From NCBI GenBank assembly GCA_905373785.1, contig CAJPUK010000091.1, forward strand, positions 1 to 9,447: DNA of 9,447 bases, written 5' to 3'. The notes beneath the pieces are model-generated. The model did no database searches. It was not told the origin of the DNA and saw only the letters and a list, made by a program, of their open reading frames with translations. The first letter of the stretch is position 1. Every line of letters starts with the position of its first letter. Made by a program: the position numbers and the translations under genes. Positions 1-6,382 of the stretch are shown piece after piece. This DNA is from an uncultured Johnsonella sp. Lineage in GTDB: Bacteria > Bacillota > Clostridia > Lachnospirales > Lachnospiraceae.

Positions 1-9
1 TACGTACAT
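1..9 (-). CDS. Start of a further minus-strand gene, truncated by the window edge
   Basis: Only three codons (ATG TAC GTA, Met-Tyr-Val) are inside the window, so the product cannot be named. A start here is supported by a perfect AGGAGG ribosome site at 14-19, four bases before the ATG, which is slightly close, and by a promoter-like pair further upstream at 31-58. Many Firmicutes have recA after cinA, but RecA proteins do not normally begin Met-Tyr-Val, so this is probably a different gene. The call rests on signals only. Confidence 0.45.
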
Positions 10-13
10 TAAG

Positions 14-58
14 CCTCCTATAAGACCTTTATTAAATATGTTTTTTATACTTTGTCAG
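14..58 (-). promoter_or_regulatory. Promoter and ribosome site for the gene entering at the left edge
   Basis: Reading the minus strand there is a -35 CTGACA (53-58), a 16-base spacer and a -10 TTTAAT (31-36); each hexamer matches the sigma-A consensus at five of six positions. The predicted start of transcription near 25 leaves a short leader that contains AGGAGG (14-19). The arrangement suggests that the next gene is transcribed independently of cinA. It is a visual match only. Confidence 0.45.
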
Positions 59-84
59 ATATTAATAAATCGGTTTTATCCGAA

Positions 85-248
85 TATATGTTACAGTTAA
101 AGTAATCATTCATCTATTTATGAATCAGACTAAGATGAATGTCGGTAGTATTCTTACAGGTATACATGTGTAATATAACAAATGAAAGCTTTCTTTGAGG
201 TTTATGTTACACATATATGCCTAAATCACCTTAGCTGTAACGGATATA
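85..248. repeat. Nested inverted-repeat element able to fold as a three-way junction
   Basis: Three sets of inverted repeats fit inside one another. The outer arms are 90-106 and 225-241 (14 Watson-Crick pairs, one T-G, two mismatches), continued by 85-89 with 244-248 across a two-base bulge. Inside, 107-115 pairs perfectly with 133-141 (CATTCATCT/AGATGAATG). Next to the right outer arm, 158-178 pairs with 202-222 with few interruptions, around a loop that holds GAAAGCTTTC. The inner hairpins abut the outer stem, so the whole folds as a three-way junction on either strand. No T-run follows, so it is not a standard terminator. It fills most of the gap after cinA. It may be a structured RNA, a miniature mobile element or a cruciform site. 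Confidence 0.6.
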
Positions 249-271
249 CTAAAGACCAAACTGTAAGTTTA

Positions 272-1012
272 CTACCTTGAAGCCATAATACATTTTTTAG
301 CAAGTTTAAGCGCTTCTTCCACAGTCTTTTCTCTTATTTGCTGTCTGTCTCCGCTAAAATGATACTCTTCTACAGTTACTCGACCCTCTAAAAATACCCC
401 TATATATACCAGTCCTACCGGTTTTTCCTCTGTTCCTCCGTCAGGACCTGCTATACCTGTTACGGAGATTGCAACATCCGTATCCGCTGCCAAGGCTGTG
501 CCTGCTGCCATTTCCTTTGCCGTTTGCTTACTTACCGCACCGTACTTTTTTAATGTTGATTTACCTACATCAAGTCTTTTTCTTTTTGACTTATTGGTAT
601 AGGTTACAAATCCCTCTTTGTATACTTCGGATACTCCGGCTACATTGATTATCCTTCCGGCAAGCAGACCTCCTGTGCATGACTCGGAAGTAGATATACT
701 TAAATCATACTTTTCCAAAAGCTTTACCACAGACTTTTCCAAAGTTTCAACTTCCTTTGCTGCTGCCAGCTTATCCTTGAATCTTTCTTTTAATTCTTTT
801 ACTATAGGCTTTATAAGAGACTTTGCCTCTTCCTCGGTATCTCCCGTAGCACTTAAGTGTATAATCAGTTCGCCCGTATTCAAAAGCTCTGATTTTACTT
901 CAATATGGTCCAATTTCATAACATCGGATATTTTCTCCAAGATTTCTTCTTTATCTATATTAATAAGCCTTATATTTCTATTTCTTTTAACCAATGAAGT
1001 ACCTGTTCCCAT
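272..1012 (-). CDS. cinA: CinA-family protein, KH-like plus C-terminal deamidase domain, lacking the N-terminal domain
   Basis: The protein has 246 residues, against about 410 for full CinA. Residues 13-80 resemble the KH-like middle domain, and about 90-240 are the CinA C-terminal (PncC-type) domain, which in characterised members hydrolyses nicotinamide mononucleotide to the nicotinate form for NAD salvage. Visible family motifs are TSESCTGG (108-115), the Tyr138/Lys141 stretch, GIAGPDGG (186-193) and KPVG (197-200). The N-terminal MoCF-like (COG1058) domain, linked in CinA to ADP-ribose pyrophosphatase activity, is absent. The start is well supported: AGGAGG lies eight bases before the ATG, inside the end of pgsA, and one base separates the pgsA stop from this ATG. 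It is the last gene of the yicC operon. The shortened architecture is observed; retention of deamidase activity is inferred. Confidence 0.88.
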   Translation of the reverse strand: MGTGTSLVKRNRNIRLINIDKEEILEKISDVMKLDHIEVKSELLNTGELIIHLSATGDTEEEAKSLIKPIVKELKERFKDKLAAAKEVETLEKSVVKLLEKYDLSISTSESCTGGLLAGRIINVAGVSEVYKEGFVTYTNKSKRKRLDVGKSTLKKYGAVSKQTAKEMAAGTALAADTDVAISVTGIAGPDGGTEEKPVGLVYIGVFLEGRVTVEEYHFSGDRQQIREKTVEEALKLAKKCIMASR

Positions 1013-1013
1013 A

Positions 1014-1556
1014 TTACATACCTCCTAAACTGAGCACTTTTTTATTCTTTATTATATAGTCAAGCAATGAAACTACACTTAAAATGCACATGAGCCATAT
1101 ACTTAAATCAGTGATAAGGCTGATAGCTTTGATTGACAAAAGCATAAGTATTACAGAAAGCATTTGAGATACCGTCTTTAACTTTCCTAAGGGGCTTGCC
1201 GCTATAATTATATTTTTTTCCGTAGCAATCAGCCTTATTCCGCTTATTATAAACTCTCTGGCTATAACTATGCTTACTATCCATGAGCTTATATTTCCAA
1301 GCTCTATAAGTATTATCAGTGCTGAAGATACAAGTATTTTATCTGCCAAAGGATCCATAAGTTTGCCGAAGTCGGTTATCATATTGTACTTTCTTGCCAC
1401 ATAACCGTCTAATGCATCCGTAGCGGAAGCCATAACAAAAATCCCCAGTGCTATGTATCTGTATACAATATCCCTGTCCTTACTGTATACCAATACTGCA
1501 ATAAATACCGGTATCATAAGTATTCTTAACATTGTAAGCTTATTAGCTAAATTCAT
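1014..1556 (-). CDS. pgsA: CDP-diacylglycerol-glycerol-3-phosphate 3-phosphatidyltransferase
   Basis: This 180-residue integral membrane enzyme makes phosphatidylglycerol phosphate from CDP-diacylglycerol and glycerol 3-phosphate, the committed step to phosphatidylglycerol and cardiolipin. The CDP-alcohol phosphotransferase signature is complete: D47-x2-D50-G51-x2-A54-R55-x8-G64-x3-D68-x3-D72. Hydrophobic segments are visible at about 8-24, 33-46, 75-100 and 125-165. The length is normal for PgsA. The ATG has a GGGGAGAGG-like ribosome site just upstream. It follows rpoZ after a 111-base gap, and its stop overlaps the cinA translation signals. Other CDP-alcohol transferases share the motif, but the N-terminal MNLANKLTMLRI and the cinA neighbour favour PgsA. 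Confidence 0.93.
   Translation of the reverse strand: MNLANKLTMLRILMIPVFIAVLVYSKDRDIVYRYIALGIFVMASATDALDGYVARKYNMITDFGKLMDPLADKILVSSALIILIELGNISSWIVSIVIAREFIISGIRLIATEKNIIIAASPLGKLKTVSQMLSVILMLLSIKAISLITDLSIWLMCILSVVSLLDYIIKNKKVLSLGGM
1020..1027 (-). promoter_or_regulatory. Ribosome site of cinA embedded in the end of pgsA
   Basis: The minus strand reads TAGGAGGT over the last pgsA codons. It sits eight bases before the cinA ATG at 1012-1010, and the pgsA stop falls in between. This fixes the shortened cinA start and implies translational coupling to pgsA. Confidence 0.75.
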
Positions 1557-1667
1557 AATCCTCTCCCCTAAAGCTTATAATATAAAAATAGACTATTGCA
1601 CTAAAGATAAAGGGTATTTTTACCCCATTTGATTAATACAACAGCCTACGTTCCAAGGAAACACCGA

Positions 1668-1925
1668 CTAAGATACTGCTTCTTCAGCTTTCTCCTCCGG
1701 CAGTATTTTAATTTTCTCTTTATAAAGTTCATCTATGGCAATAGATAAATATTTTCTGTTTGCGGTAGTATTTTCACTATTTTTATCTTCTTGTGATATA
1801 AGCTGCCTTGCTCTTTTTGCAGTAGCTATAACTATAGAATACCTGCTTTGTACTACAGGCGGTTCTCCCTGCTCCACATCTTTATTTACCGCATTTATCA
1901 ATTCATTATAAGACGGATGTAACAT
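1668..1925 (-). CDS. rpoZ: DNA-directed RNA polymerase omega subunit
   Basis: The 85-residue product matches the small omega subunit, which binds the beta-prime subunit, assists RNA polymerase assembly and in some bacteria mediates the ppGpp response. The diagnostic block is the N-terminal MLHPSYNEL followed by SRYSIVIATAKRARQL (residues 27-42). The C-terminal half has the usual AIDELYKEKIKI segment and an acidic tail. The start is supported by AAAGGAGA about six bases before the ATG. It begins 12 bases after the gmk stop, the classic gmk-rpoZ pairing. In many relatives rimO follows; here the next gene is pgsA after 111 bases. Confidence 0.93.
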   Translation of the reverse strand: MLHPSYNELINAVNKDVEQGEPPVVQSRYSIVIATAKRARQLISQEDKNSENTTANRKYLSIAIDELYKEKIKILPEEKAEEAVS

Positions 1926-1937
1926 TTCTCTCTCCTT

Positions 1938-2558
1938 TTAAGACCTGTTTTTTAGTGAATCCTTTATAAACTCTATTAATTCATTATTTCTAAAGGTTTT
2001 CTTATGTTCGCTTTCTATTATGCTGTTAAAGTCCTTTGTAACTTCTTCTATACTTTCATTAATTAGTATATAGTCATATTGCTTTATAAATTCCGCCTCT
2101 TTAGCGGCACGCAAAAGTCTGTCCTCAATCTGCTTTGCTTTTTCCGTATTTCTTGACTTTAACCTGTCTTCAAGTATCTTGGCATCTTTGGTACTTACAA
2201 ATATCAAAACCGCCTCCGGGAACTTTTCCTTTATTTTAACGGCTCCCTGTACCTCTATTTCAAGTATTACATCTATTCCTTTTTGTAACTTTTCTTCAAC
2301 ATATGCCCTGGGCGTACCATAATAGTTATCCACGTATTTGGCATGTTCTATAAGTTCATCATTCTCTATCATAGCCAAAAACTCCTCGGTACTTACAAAA
2401 AAATACTCCCTTGCGTGTACCTCACCTTCTCTTGGCTTTCTTGTAGTAGCTGATATTGAAAGTGCATACTTATCATATTGTTCCAGTAATTTATTGATTA
2501 TAGTTCCCTTACCGGCTCCTGAAAATCCGGAAAGTACTATAAGAAGTCCCTGTTCCAT
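1938..2558 (-). CDS. gmk: Guanylate kinase
   Basis: The enzyme phosphorylates GMP (and dGMP) to GDP with ATP. The chosen start gives 206 residues, the usual length. The P-loop is SGFSGAGKGT (10-19), with Phe where Pro is common. The GMP-binding region ISATTRKPREGE follows, then a YYGTP motif, the ILEIEVQGA strand-helix, and the lid region with RLKSRNTE. A longer open frame reaches back to 2618, but its 20 extra residues are basic, overlap the yicC end and fit no Gmk. The ATG at 2558 has an AAGGA ribosome site and begins 17 bases after the yicC stop. In Bacillus and many Clostridia remA (DUF370) sits between yicC and gmk; no such frame is present here. Cotranscription with yicC and rpoZ is likely. 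Confidence 0.94.
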   Translation of the reverse strand: MEQGLLIVLSGFSGAGKGTIINKLLEQYDKYALSISATTRKPREGEVHAREYFFVSTEEFLAMIENDELIEHAKYVDNYYGTPRAYVEEKLQKGIDVILEIEVQGAVKIKEKFPEAVLIFVSTKDAKILEDRLKSRNTEKAKQIEDRLLRAAKEAEFIKQYDYILINESIEEVTKDFNSIIESEHKKTFRNNELIEFIKDSLKNRS

Positions 2559-2575
2559 CCGACTCTTCCTTATAC

Positions 2576-3452
2576 CTATTCTATATTTTGTATTTGTTCT
2601 CTTATTTTTTCTATACAAGTCTTTAACTCTATAGCCCTGTTTGATATATCTATATCATCAGACTTGGACAGTATAGTATTAGCCTCTCTGTTAAGTTCCT
2701 GTGAGATAAAATCCACTTTTCTTCCGATATTTTCCCCTGCTTCAAGTTCTTTTTCAACAGCCTTTATGTGGCTTTTTAACCTGACAAGCTCCTCGTCTAT
2801 ACTTATCTTATCGGCATAAATGGCAACTTCGGTAATGATCCTGCTCTCATCTATGTTGCTTTCTTCAAGCAAGGCACTTATCTTTTCCTTTAATTTATTA
2901 TGATATCTTTCCATAACCAAAGGTACTCTTTCTTCTATCTCCTGAGTATTTTTAAGCAGGATTTCAAGTTTATACCTTAAATCCTTATGTAAGTGTTCTC
3001 CTTCCAAACTTCTAGCCGCAACAAATTCTTCCAGTGCCTTTACTATACAATCTCTTACTTGCAGCCATATATGCTCTTCAGTTTCCTCAGAGTTTGACAC
3101 TGTTATGATTTCCGGGAATCTGAGCAAACTGCTCATATGCATTTCGTTCTTTATACCGTACTTTTCTTCTATATGCTTTGCATGTGCAACATATTGATCA
3201 AGTATATCTTCATTCAGTATAAGCTTGCTGTATGTATCGGCATAGGTCTCATGTACTATACAAAGATCTATCTTGCCTCTTTGCACATATTCTTTAACAA
3301 GCTTCCTTATCTCCGCTTCAAATTTTGAAAATCTTTTCGGCATTTTAATACTAAGATCAAAGTCTATGGTTTACAGATCTTATTTCTACAGCAATCTTAT
3401 ATTCATGGGTAAGTTCTTCCGCCTTACCGAAACCTGTCATACTTTTAATCAC
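2576..3452 (-). pseudogene. yicC: YicC-family endoribonuclease, frameshifted near codon 31
   Basis: YicC proteins are conserved endoribonucleases; E. coli YicC is implicated in small-RNA turnover. Here the gene is in two frames. From GTG 3452 the minus strand encodes 30 residues opening MIKSMTGFGK and ending SVNHR, then reads CTT and a TGA stop (3359-3357). The rest of the protein, from FDLSIKMPKRF onward, continues in another frame to the stop at 2576. Restoring two bases at 3362/3363 (TAC for the leftover C) gives SVNHRYFDLSIKMP and about 292 residues, the normal length. The second part alone has an ATG at 3343 (255 residues) but no ribosome site. The C-terminal DUF1732 domain is intact, with YADKISIDEELVRLKSH and the final KIREQIQNIE. 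GTG 3452 has a GAGG site; an in-frame ATG at 3467 is an alternative. Sequencing error, real mutation and recoding are all possible. Confidence 0.88.
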
Positions 3453-3480
3453 TGCACCAAACCTCATTTCCGTACAAAAT

Positions 3481-3530
3481 ATTATACCATTGTACCAACA
3501 TATTATATTACTATCAAAAAGTAAAGTCAA
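3481..3530 (-). promoter_or_regulatory. Sigma-A promoter of the yicC-gmk-rpoZ-pgsA-cinA operon
   Basis: The minus strand carries -35 TTGACT (3525-3530), a 17-base spacer and a perfect -10 TATAAT (3502-3507), predicting a start near 3495 and a leader of about 43 bases before the yicC GTG. A second perfect -10 with an extended element, TGGTATAAT, lies at 3481-3489 and could give a second, shorter leader. This is the best promoter match in the window. Confidence 0.75.
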
Positions 3531-3684
3531 ATAAACACTTTAACCGTGCCAAAGTTTAGATTTAGTGCTACATGTCAGATAGGTCATTCATCTTCGTCAA
3601 AAAAGAATTATTATACCTTCAAATCTACCCTCTCAATTTCCGAAAAGCAAGTAATATTTTTATTATAAAAACTATGCACAAGTG

Positions 3685-4380
3685 TTATTGTTTTTCTTTA
3701 GTCTTATATATATTTTTCAGTGTAAAAACTACAGCTCCTATAGTAAAAAAACTAAGTAAGCCTATAACAAGATATTCCATTCTCTGTGTTAAAATCTTTC
3801 CGAAGTACGAATATATAAATATTGCAGGAATCTGCCCTATTCCTGTAGCAAGTGCAAACTCCCAATATTTCATAGGAGTCAGTCCTGCCGCATAGCTTAC
3901 ATAATCAAAAGAAATTATCGGAAAAAGTCTGCATGTCAGTACCGCATTTTTCCCATACTTGGCAAAGAATTTATCAACCTGCTCAAGTCCTCCCTTGCTT
4001 ACAAGCCTCTGTGCCACATCCCTTCCGAGTATTCTTGCTATATAAAAGCAGGTACTTGCTCCGGCAAGCGAACTTACCCATGACAGCAAAGCTCCCTGCC
4101 ACCAGCCGAAAAGCCCCGCATTGGCAAGTGTGATTACAAAAGCCGGCAGGGGAGCTACTATGCACTGCATTATCATAAGAGCAAATGATACAAGCATAGC
4201 ATAGGCTCCGTAGGAGTTTACAAAAGTTTTTATACTTTCAAAGTCTCCTTTTACAAGCATGGCAAATACCTTGTTTACATTAGCTTTTACATTTGGAACA
4301 AAATAATAGATAAGTACTAAGCTTATAAGGAGAAGTATCAAAATAAGCTTGTCAAAATGCTCTTTTAATATTTTCTTCAT
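3685..4380 (-). CDS. TVP38/TMEM64 (VTT/DedA-superfamily) membrane protein
   Basis: This is a 231-residue polytopic membrane protein of the SNARE-associated/VTT family. Members are related to DedA proteins, several of which move undecaprenyl phosphate or phospholipids across the membrane; the role of this subgroup is not settled. Hydrophobic stretches are at about 11-28, 60-90, 92-116, 145-168, 175-195 and 202-222. The family core is visible: small-residue-rich LAGASTCFYIARILGR (105-120), then CRLFPIISFDYVSYAAGLTPM (150-170), matching the R-x-x-P...AG-x-T-x-M re-entrant loop. The ribosome site (AGGT, eight bases upstream) is weak. It sits alone, about 240 bases after the methionine operon and before the yicC promoter. 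No functional link to either neighbour is evident. Confidence 0.85.
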   Translation of the reverse strand: MKKILKEHFDKLILILLLISLVLIYYFVPNVKANVNKVFAMLVKGDFESIKTFVNSYGAYAMLVSFALMIMQCIVAPLPAFVITLANAGLFGWWQGALLSWVSSLAGASTCFYIARILGRDVAQRLVSKGGLEQVDKFFAKYGKNAVLTCRLFPIISFDYVSYAAGLTPMKYWEFALATGIGQIPAIFIYSYFGKILTQRMEYLVIGLLSFFTIGAVVFTLKNIYKTKEKQ

Positions 4381-4425
4381 TAAATTCTACCTGCTTTGCT
4401 TTAGCTCAATTTTCATTTTACTTAT

Positions 4426-4561
4426 TTAAGGTCTACAGCCCTTTGGTATACAACCCGATTAAATTTAATTCATTCACCATAGTTTCAAGATGACCCGGGC
4501 TACAGCTCCTTGGTATACAGCCCGATTAATTAATACTTACATTTCCCACAGCCTTAAGGTG
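4426..4561 (-). repeat. Degenerate tandem duplication of about 68 bp upstream of the VTT gene
   Basis: Two units run head to tail on the minus strand: unit A 4561-4493 and unit B 4492 to about 4426. The best-conserved 30 bases are 4500-4529 and 4433-4462, with three differences. Upstream parts also align (15 of 22 positions from CACCTTAAGG and CATCTTGAAA), with a two-base length difference between. Unit A can form a hairpin in the minus-strand RNA, CGGGCTGTA (4516-4524) with TGTAGCCCG (4496-4504), including two G-U pairs; in unit B this pairing is largely decayed. No T-run follows. It could be a leader or operator array, or a small intergenic repeat family. Confidence 0.6.
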
Positions 4562-4565
4562 CTAT

Positions 4566-4587
4566 AAAAATTGATGATTAAATCACC
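4566..4587 (-). terminator. Probable weak intrinsic terminator of the methionine operon
   Basis: About 35 bases after the stop of the fused methyltransferase/reductase gene, the minus strand reads GGTGAT-TTA-ATCATC followed by AATTTTTAT. This is a six-pair stem (one G-U pair) with a three-base loop and a run of five T. The stem is short and AT-rich, so termination may be partial, with some read-through into the VTT gene. Confidence 0.45.
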
Positions 4588-4621
4588 GACCTGTTTTATG
4601 TATATAAAATTTAAGTTCATA

Positions 4622-6382
4622 CTATATGTATTTTATATAATTTATGATCCTGAGCATTAAGTCTATACGTGTAAACGGTGTAATCAGGTAGTAGCCGTCT
4701 ACATATTCGGACATACGCTTTACTATATCTACAGATATATCATAAGCCAACTTTTCAGCCTCATCCCTGCTCTTACCCTCATAAAGCCTTATCATATCCT
4801 CAGGTACATTAATTCCGTTTACTTCGTTTTGTATAAACAGCGCATTCTTATCGCTGATTATAGGAAGTATTCCTCCCAAAATCTTTGCATCAAGCTTTTC
4901 TCTTGCTGTCTTAAGATTTTGAAGGGCTTCATCTGTAAGCACAGGCTGGGTTAAAAAGCCTACTACACCCGAAGAAATCTTAGTCATTGCCCTCTTTAAC
5001 TCCGAGTCGAACTTCCTTGCATTGACATTAAGTGCCGCATACACCTTTATGGAATTATTAAAAACCTCTTTGTTAAGAGAGTCTATATAGGCGGCAAGTT
5101 TCCTTGAGTTAAGCTGATATACCGCTGCAACCTCAGTTCTTTCGGCATTAGGTATAGGGTCTCCCGTAACGGTAAGCACATTGGAGATATTTTCCGCACG
5201 AACTCCGAGTAAAAGCGCTTTTGTAGCATTGATATTCCTATCTCTGCAGGTCATATGAGGCATTGCTTCTATAGAATGTTCTCTCTTAAGCTTGGCAGCA
5301 AGCATACAACTGTCAAGCCTCGGTCTTGCTATGGGACAGTCGGCTATAGTTATAATATCGGCTCCGGCTTTTTTAAGCCTTATACTTGACTTTACAAAGT
5401 CTTCAGTATTAAAGTCTTTCGGAGAATCAAGCTCTACCGCAATAACTTTCTTTCCGCTGTTTACCTTGTCCCAAAATACATTTTTAAGTTCTGAAAAATC
5501 TTTTTTATGAGTGTATACTATCTTTTTCTTTACAGGCTGTCCTACAGTATCTACTATGCCCTTGATTATTTTTATATATTCGGGATTACTTCCGCAGCAG
5601 GCACCTACTATCCTGACCCCTATCTCAAGTATTTGCTTCATCTGCTCGGCAAAATACTCTTTACTTCCGCCATAATAAGTCCTGTTTCCTCTGACTATCG
5701 GATAACCTATGTTAGGCATGGCTGCAAGCGGTATATTTTCTATATTGATTTCTCTTAAGAGTTTATACATATGGCTTGCACTGCATATACAGTTTAAGCC
5801 GGTTGCATCTATTACATCGGAATTGGCAACCTTTTCCAAAAGACTCTTATAAGAGTAACCTTCCCTGGTGTATCCGTCTGCATGACAGGCATAATCTACC
5901 ATTACAAAGGCTTCTTTACACTCCTTTTTTATATACCTTGCCACTTCCACCATTGCTATATCCGAGCTGTGTGTCTCAAAGATGAAGTTATTTGCACCCA
6001 GTTCTAAAAAAGTTGATACTATGTTAATGTATTCTTCAACCTTTTCATTGTGTTCACCTGCCATAATAGGTCCTATATCGGCAAATACAAAGGCTTTGTC
6101 TTCGGCAGCCTCAACGGCTATTTCATAACCGGCTTTTGTAAGTGCTTTCTGCCTTTTTCTGTCTCCGCCCAAGTTGGTAATATCAAGTCCGAAAGTATTG
6201 GTTCTTATAGCCCTTGAACCTGCTGCAATATATTCCTTATGTATATCAAGTATAAGTTTCGGATTATCTATGTTGGCAGCTTCACAATTGGAACTCATAT
6301 CATTCATAAGAGCTGCATAGTAAGTACCCATAGCACCGTCAAATATTAATATATTATTCTGTAAATATTCTTTAACTTTCAT
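4622..6382 (-). CDS. Bifunctional homocysteine S-methyltransferase / 5,10-methylenetetrahydrofolate reductase
   Basis: A 586-residue fusion of the Bacillus YitJ type. Residues 1-285 form a homocysteine methyltransferase barrel with FDGAMGT (14-20), TNTFG (61-65) and zinc cysteines C198 (GLNC) and C262-C263 (GACCG). Residues 310-586 are a MetF-like flavin reductase that turns 5,10-methylene-THF into 5-methyl-THF. Its signs are AVELDSPK with the acid E317, PHMTCRDRN (375-383), VTGDP with D408, FLTQPV (476-481) and GYYLITPFTR near the end. The family usually has PP where this protein has SP (320-321). The open frame extends to a TTG at 6394, but GGAG six bases before the ATG at 6382 favours the latter, giving an 11-base overlap with metH. 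Reductase and MetH side by side let methyl-THF be made and used by one operon. The job of the extra homocysteine domain is unclear. Confidence 0.9.
   Translation of the reverse strand: MKVKEYLQNNILIFDGAMGTYYAALMNDMSSNCEAANIDNPKLILDIHKEYIAAGSRAIRTNTFGLDITNLGGDRKRQKALTKAGYEIAVEAAEDKAFVFADIGPIMAGEHNEKVEEYINIVSTFLELGANNFIFETHSSDIAMVEVARYIKKECKEAFVMVDYACHADGYTREGYSYKSLLEKVANSDVIDATGLNCICSASHMYKLLREINIENIPLAAMPNIGYPIVRGNRTYYGGSKEYFAEQMKQILEIGVRIVGACCGSNPEYIKIIKGIVDTVGQPVKKKIVYTHKKDFSELKNVFWDKVNSGKKVIAVELDSPKDFNTEDFVKSSIRLKKAGADIITIADCPIARPRLDSCMLAAKLKREHSIEAMPHMTCRDRNINATKALLLGVRAENISNVLTVTGDPIPNAERTEVAAVYQLNSRKLAAYIDSLNKEVFNNSIKVYAALNVNARKFDSELKRAMTKISSGVVGFLTQPVLTDEALQNLKTAREKLDAKILGGILPIISDKNALFIQNEVNGINVPEDMIRLYEGKSRDEAEKLAYDISVDIVKRMSEYVDGYYLITPFTRIDLMLRIINYIKYI

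Noticed and set aside
1612..1625. Small hairpin GGGTA-AAAA-TACCC between rpoZ and pgsA as a terminator
   Set aside because: The stem is only five pairs and the following TTTATCTTTAG is not a real T-run; the pgsA promoter match behind it is also poor, so read-through from rpoZ is more likely.
2559..2618. Longer gmk start adding 20 residues
   Set aside because: The extra segment overlaps the end of yicC, is a basic stretch unlike any guanylate kinase, and the ATG at 2558 has its own ribosome site and gives the standard length.
3600..3684. Terminator after the VTT gene
   Set aside because: The only dyad, an AT-only TTTTTAT/ATAAAAA pair near 3655-3670, has no GC stem, so I do not call a terminator. 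A TATAAT with a TTGAGA 15 bases upstream in the same stretch is too tightly spaced for a confident promoter.
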